A stretch of 64,000 nucleotides of DNA from Auricularia sp. M13 (taxonomy: Eukaryota; Basidiomycota; Agaricomycetes; Auriculariales; Auriculariaceae). The translations under genes and the position numbers were made by a program. The first letter of the stretch is position 1; every line of letters begins with the position of its first letter. The notes beneath the pieces are model-generated. The model was not told the DNA's origin. It ran no database searches and saw only the letters and a program-made list of their open reading frames with translations. The stretch is taken from the NCBI GenBank assembly GCA_037042915.1, contig CM073200.1, positions 930,001 to 994,000 on the forward strand, written 5' to 3'. Positions 12,401-22,695 of this stretch are shown here, one piece after another.

Positions 12401-13960
12401 CCACGCTGCGTCGTCTGGGCGGTTGGGGAGAAGCCTCAATAGCTGCTGCTCGACCTCCCGTCGCCATGTGTCGACGATTGTCGTAACGTCCTTGGCCAGA
12501 GCCACGACCTGCGCGTCGCTCGCGCCATCCAGCCGCGCTTGGACGTCGCGCATACGGGAGATATCTCCGAATGGAACTTGAGCTTCCCAGCCGCGGGGAA
12601 TGTAACCGCCTAAAAAATTGCGGTAGTGTTCGTGAAGCAGTGCGACCTTAATGCTCAGCGCGCCTCGCACTTGATCCAGTCTCGGCTGGACCTTGTTCAC
12701 TAATCGCGTCCATGCTAGGGATTATCGTAATTGGCATACTGCTGCACGCTGCGAGAGACGTATCTCTCACCCAGTCCAGTTCCCGAGAGCACTGCGTCGC
12801 TGATGGTCGCAGGGAGCTCAGCCTCGACGTCCTCGGCTCGATAGCCCATCTCCACGAATTTAGCCACAATACTAAGTAGATGATGATTACTGCGTGATCT
12901 CGAAAACAGCAGCACGTACCGCTTCCGCAGCTCCGACTGAGCACCTCCCGCACATGCGTCCTTGAACAACTTCTGCCACTGGCAGTCGGAATGAGTCTCC
13001 CGAGAGCACATTGGACGAGGGAGTGAGACGCACGCGTTCACCCTCCGCCACGAACTGTGTCTGATGTCACACGTTTAGCAGCCAGCGAAAAGAGGTACTG
13101 ACGTCGAGAACTTCTTCAACATACTCCTTGCGTTTCCTGATAAACGCCTCTCGGGATCTCTTCGCAGCCGCATCTCCTGCGTCAAGCTTCTGGTTCAAGC
13201 GCTTGAGCTGCCCATGAACCGACAAGACCTCTGGCACCCAATAATACTCGACCGTGGTCCCGCCGCCAGCAACTGTCGAGTTGGTCTGAATAAACAGATA
13301 ATATAGCATGAGACTGACGTACTCTTGCTGTAGGGAACAAGCTTCAGGATATCGACAGTCACGCCGGGAAGCGCGACCACGACACGATTGCTCTTCACGT
13401 GTTCGGTGTGGCAAGCCGAGCAGAACCGCATCCGCAGCCCCCAGTCGACCTCGCGCGTCGTGGGCTTTCCACAGTGCTTCGAGCGCATGAGGCAGGGCAG
13501 AAATCAGCACTGGTCCTGGCGCACCTGGCACTTCTTCACAAACAGCAGCGACGTCCACTCGCTCTCACTCATCGAGGCCGGGCACCGTGGCGCGCGGGGG
13601 CCCGGCATATTCACACGTGACCGTATCCAAATGTCGTTGGCCGCATCCTTTTGGAGAACGTCCTTGACAGTATCGAATGCCGTGCATAGCGCGACCAGGT
13701 CCGCTGGCAGCACGTGCGCTAGCAGCTATAACGAAAATTTGGGTGTTTATAAAGACAAAAAAACACTACTGGTGGCGTACGGCGCGTAGAAGGCGCGGGC
13801 TTGCGCGCTTTATGAGGCCAGGGAGGGTGAGCGGTTCGTCGTGAGCATCGCGAGTCGCCGTCGTTCGCCGTCGTTTCGCGGGACGATCGGCTGCAGCGGC
13901 CCCGGCGTGTCCCGTGATAACGACCTCCTCCTCGCCGCTGTCGCGCGCCCGACGCGTCAT
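9461..13960 (-). CDS. Gene A: F-box-like / four-Cys / split-C2H2 zinc-finger protein
   Basis: Twelve exons: 13960-13781, 13725-13525, 13476-13323, 13272-13103, 12996-12920, 12871-12771, 12714-11844, 11782-11591, 11527-11107, 11032-10990, 10942-9709 and 9536-9461. They give 1,239 residues with every phase closing. A basic N-terminus with KRRR is followed by an F-box-like helix set (VLPADLVALCTAF, about 61-100). A four-Cys motif KCQHCGK...RFCSACH (from about 125) and an RKEYVEEVLD...AKFVEMGY module follow, typical of a family many-copied in mushrooms. C2H2 fingers are WQCVLC...HLEKR|H, YECRHC...HLKNR|H and YACLRC...HLRSA|H. A Pro-Ala repeat region (RPAPAPIRPAPA type) and acidic-Ser stretches lie in exon 11. 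Nuclear adaptor or DNA-binding roles are inferred only. Every finger is split by a phase-2 intron before its last His. Exon 11 could hide one more intron. Confidence 0.8.
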
Positions 13961-14309
13961 GCAGCGTGAAAGCGGTTCCAGGCCGCTCGAAGCGGTTTTG
14001 CGTAAGGCAAAGATGGGCGCTTAATTACGCGACGGTGTCTTCCGCGCCACAACGAAGGCACTACCCTGAGCAATATGGTATATGAGACACCTGCGTAGTC
14101 TTTTACGGCGCGGGAAATACAGGAATACATCTGATTCTCAACGCGATTCTAGTTTTGGGGGGACTGCTCCTCATTACCAAAACACCGTGGTGCTGCGCGC
14201 GAGCTCTGTTCCCAGTCCCAACTACCTCTCGGCAAAGTCTTCTCGACATGCTACTGATATTACTGGCAAGAAGACGCATTATTCCCTCCCGAGCACAGGC
14301 ACTACAGCT
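13961..14309. other. Short spacer between tandem paralogues A and B
   Basis: 349 bp separating the stop of gene B from the start of gene A, so the pair is head-to-tail. It must hold the promoter of A. No gene is seen. Confidence 0.5.
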
Positions 14310-14921
14310 TTATTCTGCGCTTAGGCGTGGTTTCTTGCGAATCGCGCGCCCGTCGTCCCCTCGCATCGGCAGAAAATGTTCTCTGAAGACCGGCTGGTTA
14401 ATCTCATGCCTGTGATACTCTGGGGTCAGCGTCAAGTTTTTGGGGGTCACGCATGCATTGCACGCACACGCGGTCGAGATGTGTGCGAAGTTCCGAGTAG
14501 AGGTAGCTTTGGCCGTTGTTGGGGCAGAGCTGACAGAAGTGCTTTCTTGTGTCTTTGCAGTTTGGCTTGCGCCTCTTCCTGGACTGCGAGCCGTTCAACG
14601 TGATGGCTGCAGCTCCGTTACCAGGAGCCGGCCCGTCTTCACCAGAGCTATCGTCAGTCGTCTCGCCGGTCGAGTCCCTGCAGTCAGATTCTCCGTCTTC
14701 ATTTTGGTTACGATTTCCTGGATTTGCGTAATGAGGAGGCTTATCAGGTTCAAATGCAGCAGAGATTGATGACGTACTCCTGAGCAGTATACAGTGTTCC
14801 CCATATACATAGGTACGCAGGCCGTGCCTATGAAGAAGATCAGGATTGAAGCGAGAGGTTAATCAAAAAAGAAGGACTTCTGTGTTAAATGGTTGTGCAT
14901 CTCCGGTGCATCGAGAGGGTT

Positions 14922-14928
14922 CGAAGAA
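14922..14928. repeat. Left target-site duplication CGAAGAA
   Basis: CGAAGAA directly abuts the left end of the palindromic element and is repeated in the same orientation at 18368-18374. Keeping one copy rejoins gene B in frame (CSSS|NPLDAPEMHNHL). Confidence 0.88.
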
Positions 14929-17900
14929 CAAAAGTACCAGGCAAAATGATAAAACATCCCCGTTAAGAATGTCATGTTTTGTTTAAATATTCCCGTTAAG
15001 GATTGCCAGCCAGATATTCCATGTCCATGAGATATATTATGTGCTGTGTTAAATACACTGGCTGCTCGCCAATAGAGCTTCAATCAAGATCCGGAGTTAA
15101 ATTTTCTCTGCGATCAATGTTCTCATTGTTGATCAAACAACCAGAGCCATGTCAATTACAATTATTTCTATGGGCTACAGCTGCTGAATTCGACGGCATT
15201 TATGGACTGTACGACTGTTTAATCAAATCAGATTTTGTCAATTAACATAAAACATGATACATAAACCTGTCAAGACTGAGTTGTACAGGCAGGTGTCAAT
15301 CCTAGCGGCTGTTGAACCACGACAGCTGCCACACTCCTAGCAGCTGTCAAACCATTGCAGCTGTCGACAGTTGTCAGCTGTCGTCCAGGAATGGCATTGA
15401 CGTACCTGCACATCAAGGATGAATCAAACAGTCTTGGCTCTGATTGATCAAATGTATACTGATGAAACAAATGAAAATGTGTACAAAATGACCTTCGCAG
15501 GATGGAACCATCGCTCCCTATTTTCACCTGCTGCATGAGGCATGAGCAGTGGCAGACCATCCATGAGCATTAACCAACTGGACTAAGTGACCATGCTCAA
15601 CCACTGTTAATTACTTAATATATCCCCACATATCTCGCACGTTAAATTAGTTGGCTGGCCGATTAATGTCCAGATGCCAATGTCAAACTGTCGCAGGTGC
15701 CAAAAGCATCTGTCATAGTCAGGCCTGGCAGATGCCTCTTAGACAGCTGCCCAACCTGCCAACAGCACTATAAACCATCAGCCACTCATGATTGAACATC
15801 TTGAGATTCAATAATCAGAGTGTTCCAAACGCAACAAGTCCTTTTCATGATTGAACGTACTGCAGTGCAACCCAAAAGAGTGTTTTGAGAGTACAAGTCC
15901 TTCCAGGTTCAGCATGTTTGAACGATCAGTTTTGATTGATCAAGCACACGCTTGGCCCTCAAGGCCCTGCGTGTTGCAGTACTATGCACAGTAAGTAATG
16001 GGAGAGTGACAAGATAGTTCAGTATGATACACAAGACTTGATGGCACCACCCGTGGGGATGATGCGAGGAGAGCCTGTGCAGTGGGAGCCCAGTGTGGAT
16101 TGGTGACCTGAGTACCGGATGGTACGTTGATGGGACCAGTGTTCATCCTGTCGAAGACATTAAATTAAGATTTGAGATTTGACAAAGGCTGCACCAAGAC
16201 TCTGGCTATAGAATGGTATTATGATATTCCTTTTTAATGAGCATTTCATCTGTGTACGAGTGAGCAAAGTCTGCCAGCCAGTGTAGCAGAGTCACCTCGC
16301 GGCCTCAGCCACCAGTGTTTCTCTCACCGCATTTAAGATGTCGAACTAGGATTCGAAATTCAACAATTTCAGCACCAATGGTATAGTAAGAAGTCTGTCT
16401 GGTAACCTCCTTTTTAGGATGACATTTCGACTCTATACATGTGAGCAAACTCTCACGAAGGGTTATTACATCATTCCAAACATTACAACTGTAAAACTCG
16501 GCAGAAGCCTGAGGCGAGAACGACAATGTCTGCTGTATAGTGTACACTATCCCAGGCATCCATATGAAGTCAATTGGTCCAGTTCCAAGCCTTCGGCAGC
16601 AGGGCAAAGTATTTCAGAATGTGTCTGGTTTCCTATTTTCCATGTTTCAGAATGTGTCTGGTTTCCTATTTTCCATGTTTCAATACTTTGCCCTGCTGCC
16701 GAAGGCTTGGAACTGGACCAATTGACTTCATATGGATGCCTGGGATAGTGTACACTATACAGCAGACATTGTCGTTCTCGCCTCAGGCTTCTGCCGAGTT
16801 TTACAGTTGTAATGTTTGGAATGATGTAATAACCCTTCGTGAGAGTTTGCTCACATGTATAGAGTCGAAATGTCATCCTAAAAAGGAGGTTACCAGACAG
16901 ACTTCTTACTATACCATTGGTGCTGAAATTGTTGAATTTCGAATCCTAGTTCGACATCTTAAATGCGGTGAGAGAAACACTGGTGGCTGAGGCCGCGAGG
17001 TGACTCTGCTACACTGGCTGGCAGACTTTGCTCACTCGTACACAGATGAAATGCTCATTAAAAAGGAATATCATAATACCATTCTATAGCCAGAGTCTTG
17101 GTGCAGCCTTTGTCAAATCTCAAATCTTAATTTAATGTCTTCGACAGGATGAACACTGGTCCCATCAACGTACCATCCGGTACTCAGGTCACCAATCCAC
17201 ACTGGGCTCCCACTGCACAGGCTCTCCTCGCATCATCCCCACGGGTGGTGCCATCAAGTCTTGTGTATCATACTGAACTATCTTGTCACTCTCCCATTAC
17301 TTACTGTGCATAGTACTGCAACACGCAGGGCCTTGAGGGCCAAGCGTGTGCTTGATCAATCAAAACTGATCGTTCAAACATGCTGAACCTGGAAGGACTT
17401 GTACTCTCAAAACACTCTTTTGGGTTGCACTGCAGTACGTTCAATCATGAAAAGGACTTGTTGCGTTTGGAACACTCTGATTATTGAATCTCAAGATGTT
17501 CAATCATGAGTGGCTGATGGTTTATAGTGCTGTTGGCAGGTTGGGCAGCTGTCTAAGAGGCATCTGCCAGGCCTGACTATGACAGATGCTTTTGGCACCT
17601 GCGACAGTTTGACATTGGCATCTGGACATTAATCGGCCAGCCAACTAATTTAACGTGCGAGATATGTGGGGATATATTAAGTAATTAACAGTGGTTGAGC
17701 ATGGTCACTTAGTCCAGTTGGTTAATGCTCATGGATGGTCTGCCACTGCTCATGCCTCATGCAGCAGGTGAAAATAGGGAGCGATGGTTCCATCCTGCGA
17801 AGGTCATTTTGTACACATTTTCATTTGTTTCATCAGTATACATTTGATCAATCAGAGCCAAGACTGTTTGATTCATCCTTGATGTGCAGGTACGTCAATG

Positions 17901-18367
17901 CCATTCCTGGACGACAGCTGACAACTGTCGACAGCTGCAATGGTTTGACAGCTGCTAGGGAGTGTGGCAGCTGTCGTGGTTCAACAGCCGCTAGGATTGA
18001 CACCTGCCTGTACAACTCAGTCTTGACAGGTTTATGTATCATGTTTTATGTTAATTGACAAAATCTGATTTGATTAAACAGTCGTACAGTCCATAAATGC
18101 CGTCGAATTCAGCAGCTGTAGCCCATAGAAATAATTGTAATTGACATGGCTCTGGTTGTTTGATCAACAATGAGAACATTGATCGCAGAGAAAATTTAAC
18201 TCCGGATCTTGATTGAAGCTCTATTGGCGAGCAGCCAGTGTATTTAACACAGCACATAATATATCTCATGGACATGGAATATCTGGCTGGCAATCCTTAA
18301 CGGGAATATTTAAACAAAACATGACATTCTTAACGGGGATGTTTTATCATTTCTCCTGGTACTTTTG
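14929..18367. mobile_element. 3.4-kb palindromic foldback transposable element inside gene B
   Basis: The left arm 14929-16613 (1,685 bp) and right arm 16682-18367 (1,686 bp) are reverse complements. The differences I saw are one inserted C (near 15346 versus the right arm near 17958) and two bases near the outer ends (GCAAAATG versus AGAAATG). The outer ends are CAAAAGTACCAGG / CCTGGTACTTTTG. The centre 16614-16681 is unpaired. Near the ends lie two direct CCCGTTAAG motifs (14958 and 14992), the type of subterminal repeat a transposase could bind. Only short, unrecognised frames occur in the arms, so it is probably non-autonomous. It is flanked by CGAAGAA on both sides. The superfamily is not clear. 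Confidence 0.9.
16614..16681. repeat. Central spacer: two 34-bp tandem repeats
   Basis: The only part of the element that is not palindromic: two copies of TCAGAATGTGTCTGGTTTCC followed by TATTTTCCATGTTT. It would form the loop if the arms fold back. Confidence 0.9.
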
Positions 18368-18374
18368 CGAAGAA
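18368..18374. repeat. Right target-site duplication CGAAGAA
   Basis: Direct copy of 14922-14928 at the right end of the palindromic element. The next outer bases differ on the two sides, so the duplication is 7 bp. Confidence 0.88.
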
Positions 18375-21300
18375 GAGCACAACTTGCAGATGAAGCGCTC
18401 GCTTTGCGCGTTTTTCCTGAGCTCCGGACACATAACATAGTCTATACCAACTCTCGCGCGCTGTTGGAAATGCCTAGGGGAAAGTGAGCGTGTGATCTCT
18501 TGGGCGAAACAACCGAGGCACACGTACTTGCTGGCCAGGTGCTGTAAAAGCCCACGCAAATTAAGCTGCCGCCGGTCCTTGCAGTGCATGCACTCGAAGG
18601 CCTTCCAGAAGGGATTCATAATGCGTATTCCCAGATGATCATAGATATCCGTGAGGGCGTCTGCGTCCCTCATTGGGAAGCGCGATGAAGTGTTACGCAA
18701 TTGCTTTTGCTTGTGATCAGCGCTGCCAGTAGCACGATTATCGGCGGCCTCGCCAATGTGCGCAAGCGGGTGTCGTTCGTAATCCCTACCCCCAACAGGG
18801 TCGAGAACTTTGTGGCTGTCGTGAATTTGACAGTTCAGCTTCGGGGGAGGGAGTCGAAAAAGCGAATTGTCGCACCACGTGAAAAGGTGAGAATCTATCT
18901 GTGACCAACGCAGTCTCTTTGGCGGTTGGCCCGAAGACGACCCTTCGCAGAGTTTACAAGTGTAAACCGGCTGCTGACACCATGGAGATAGAGTTTCGTC
19001 CACGTCGTCATCTGCAACAGCATAATCTTGTCCCAGGATCGGCTCTGCCAGGGAGTGACTAAAAGATGTCGAATGAGCCAATGAACTGTTTGCGACACAC
19101 CCGACGCACCTCTTGGCGAGATGAATTTGCATGGTGGAGGGCTTGAAACGACGCATTCGATCCACGGCGCGCGGGCATCTCGCGCAAGAATATAGTCTAT
19201 GGCTGTCCGCAAGCAGCTGCCCTAGACCATGCGCTGAAGGCGGACCATCAGCCATGTCGACAGTCTCGCCGCGGTCGATCGAGATCTGTTGATGCGCCTT
19301 AAAAGCGTAGACCACGCTGTCCGTGTCATCCACATCTTCGTCACTCGCGGAAGAGCTTTCATCATCATCTGTCGCAGTCGAACCACCCGCGGAAGAGCTT
19401 TCGACATCATTATCATCTGTCGTGTTCGAATCCTCATGAGTTCAAGCTCTTGCCACTGTGTCGGAGGGAACTTACCTGAGACTGTATCCTGGCTGAAGAG
19501 TGGATCGCGATCCTGCGCTGCGGGGCTGCCTAGTATGGGCGAGCGAGGTGAAGCTGGCGGAGACAGCGGAGCGTGATGGAGTATAGAACAACTTGTTCGC
19601 GCAGTTCCCTGCAGCAATGTCGCTTCCTCTTCGGCAAAGGAGACTCTACGGTTTCGCTTCCGCTGCCCGGGGTCTTCAGCGCCGATAGAATGTGTGATAC
19701 TCTTGCGGGAACGGCTTCCAGAATCTTCTCGCGGAGGGGGCATCGGAGGCAGCCCAGATTGTGACGACGACCGCAGTACCACATCGTGCCTTGAGAGATT
19801 GAGTTCGCTTTGCAGCTAAGCTGAAAATGTACATACCTATCGCCCAGGTGTGTCAAAGCACTGGGTAATGATGCAGAAAACTCGCAGTATCTGCAATGGA
19901 AAGCTGATTCGCCGCCCTCCTCCAAATGTAGCTGCAGCAAGGTCCAAGGGTCGAAAAGCGGGGCGGTTGGGGTTCTGGCGTAATGCTCCCCTCTTGATGC
20001 CCGGACTATGGAATGCCTAGCCGATCAGAGTGAGAAAAGACAAACGAGTTACAGTATAGAACATTGCATACGTCTCGCTTAGATGCCTTTCAGTGTTGGC
20101 AACAGTACGGAGCTTTCGCGACGACCGACAGACCGTGCAGCTCCATATGGGCATCTCCGCTTCCAATTGCGAGGCTCGAGCGCCGACTGCCGATGAATGG
20201 GGTTTCCAGGAGCCCGAGCCTTGGCCTGGATGCATCTCATGCAGGTGCTTTATCTATGAAAATATTCAGAAACGCCAAACGGATCAACACAAATACGCAC
20301 AGCTTGTCGCCAGCTGAGCACAAGTGGCCAATCCTCTTTGCAATTCCGGCACTGTAAGCGTAGCGCGGAGTCATCCAGCATGATACCCGTCGCAGTTGCG
20401 TAATTCAAGGACGCGAGTTGGCAATATTGGCGAACAACACTGGCGCCCGCCTCGTCGTACCTCAGTCCCTTCATCGACCAGGGGCCGCCAGCCGTAGCAT
20501 ACTTCAGCTCGCCGTACTCGAGAGAGAGGACATGCGATACGAGTAGCATGTTGGGATAGGAGAGGGGGGTCGGATCGTCAGCCCTGCGCCAGATGGACGA
20601 CGCAAGTTTCAAGCGATCTGGAAGGGAGGCATCGACTCTGCGAACGCCTTTGGGGACAGGGAGCGTCTCCAAGAGCTCGCTCTCGACGTCTTCGCGCCAG
20701 CTCTCAACGATAGACGGGATCCGGCTCACAAGATCTAGAATGTCCTTCGAGTTGCTGTTACCCAGCGCAAGCTTGCGCAGGTGTGACTTGACGTCCGGTA
20801 GGCAGATGATATCGCCGAAAGGGACCAGTGTCTCCCACCCCCGCGCGGCGTATGTCTTGAGGAATCGACGATATTCGCTGCGCACCAGCTCAACGGACGA
20901 TGCGGCCATCAATGGCTGTCGGCGCGCATCCAATGTGGCACTGTGCTTCTTCAAGAAACTCGTCCAGCCTGTAAAGCGATGCATCTGAGGACTAAAAAGG
21001 CGCACAAATGTGCACACGAACAGGATAGCGACGACTCGGTGATTCTGACGTCTTGCAAAACTTCACGAACGTCGACCAAAGGATAACCCAACTCGACGAA
21101 CTTCGCCACTACCCTGGGAACTAGTCAGAAAATGTTCGTGAATGCGTCAACGCGACTTCAAACCGTGCACGAAGGGAGTCCTGTGCTTCCCTTTGTCGAT
21201 CTTTGCACTCTTTCTGCCACTATTTGCTATCAGACGTCCTAGCCACAATCGTGAGAGCTTCCCGCACCTTTCTACATTCGGAGACGGCCTAAAGGAAATT

Positions 21301-22203
21301 CAGCCCACAGGTGGGAGGCAGAAAGACTGTGTACGCACGTCCAGGACCTCATCGACGTAGCGCTTCCGATTCAAGATGTAGCGACTGCGCTGCTCCCTTG
21401 CGTCAGCCTTTCCTGCGGCCACGCGCTGGTCAAGCCGCTTGAGCTCCCTGTGGACTTCGTCAAGCTCGGGTTCCCAGTAGTACTGGGTCTTGACGCCAGA
21501 TCGTGCAACTGCATCCAGTGCGAGTGAAAAGTTGAGATTCACGTATACGGATAGGATAGGATACGGGTTACCTCTACTGTACGGCACCAATCGAAAAACA
21601 TCTTCGCTAACGTCCTTGTAGGTCTTCGGCATGTGAACCTGAGACCTTACGTGCAATTTTTTGCATTCACTGCAGAACCTTCGCCGCAGACCCCAATCTA
21701 CATCTCGAGTTGTGCGTGCCCAGCAGTACTGGGGGAACGTGAGATAAAGCAGACGGATTGGGTTGACTCTCAGAGCGCACATGACACTTATTCATGAACA
21801 ATAGCTCCGTCCAGGACATTTCAGTCATCCCTGGTGGACAAAGGGGAGGCGAAGGGCCGGGAGCGTTGTTGCGAGCATGCCGCCAAAGAGCTGCTGCAGA
21901 ATCCGAGCGTAGGAATGATCGAATTACTCGACATGTGAATGACAACGCGAAGACCTGTTCAGGCTGCAAGAAGCGAAAAAGCTGCTCGCAAGTTAGCTGA
22001 CTGTCAGACCAATTGAAGCCTGGGTGACGCGCCTTCCGAATAAGTCTTTGATCTCCTTCCTGGATCAAATTGACGATGCCGCGTGGTCTGAAGGATACTC
22101 CAGCGTTGAGCCGTCGCCGTTTACATGGTTTGGCTACAACCCGTGCGTTACGGTCGCCAGTCGAGTCTTCGTCGCCACTGCCCGCGTGCGCCCGTCGCGG
22201 CAT

Positions 22204-22695
22204 AGCAGCTCGGACGAGCCTAGGCGTGAAGGGCGAGAAACAGATTCGAGCAGAGACGAGCAGCAATTTTCCGGCGAGCGGCTAATCCCGCGCCACAACC
22301 GGCGCTTCCGAGGCTATCCGAGCTTCCCACCGTGTCTGCAGGCTTGCCACAGGCAGACGCCATCAAAGTCACCGCGTTAATGGAAAGGAGCGTGATCTAG
22401 CCATGACAGAGAATTTGAGAAAACTTTCTAGAAAAGATTCTGCTCGTGCTATTTGAAGTTCAAATGCGAGACGTTCCCGTCCTTCTCTACCGGGCCTACG
22501 CACACTGCAGCAGTTTTAATCAGCCTCTGGATCCCTGGTACGACCACCGCACATAATCTTATTCCTCAGTCAGAATGCATGACATAGCAATATTTCGGCA
22601 ACGGGACGCGAACAGTGCCAACGATATGGAGACCCTCGCCCGTATTGAGCGCATCCAGCACTAGCAAGGCGCCCAAGAGACGCAGCCATAGCGTC
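22204..22695. other. Intergenic: gene B promoter / mannanase 3' flank
   Basis: About 490 bp; no conserved frame seen. Confidence 0.45.

Larger units (their letters stand above)
14310..22203 (-). pseudogene. Gene B: paralogue of A, interrupted by a foldback element
   Basis: Exons: 22203-21781, 21728-21572, 21508-21339, 21219-21164, 21113-21022, 20968-20301, 20253-20072, 20016-19837, 19789-19476, 19416-19110, 19058-18876, 18815-18528, 18473-18368 plus 14921-14878 (split by the insertion), 14827-14468 and 14409-14310. Without the insertion the frame is open for about 1,209 residues and all phases close. The order matches gene A: F-box-like FLQPEQVFALSF, then KCHYCWA...RFCSECK, then RKRYVDEVLD and AKFVELGY. 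Exon 3 has the same length (170 nt) as its counterpart in A. Seven C2H2 fingers follow: WSCTVC, FHCRYC, YSCARC, YTCKLC, FECMHC, FICKLC and FCQLC. With the element in place, translation stops 6 residues after FICKLCSSS. In exon 1 a 47-nt stretch with CTAAC looks intron-like, but removing it would break the frame, so it is read through here. Confidence 0.8.

Noticed and set aside
14929-18367. Palindrome as an assembly artefact
   Set aside because: Direct 7-bp duplications outside both ends, a non-palindromic centre and small arm differences fit a real insertion better, although long-read proof is still needed.
14859-18440. Short frames of 60-138 codons in the palindrome arms
   Set aside because: They occur as mirrored copies and contain no recognisable transposase or other domain; a one-base difference between arms alters one of them.
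19410-19440. GTGTTCGAATCCTC, resembling a tRNA B box
   Set aside because: It lies at an exon/intron junction of gene B and there is no matching A box or cloverleaf.
21181-21240. In-frame TAG in gene B just before the WQKECKD segment (near 21220) as a disabling stop
   Set aside because: The TAG is read as the acceptor of the intron 21220-21338. Splicing there keeps phase 0 and joins VLD to WQKECKD as in the family.
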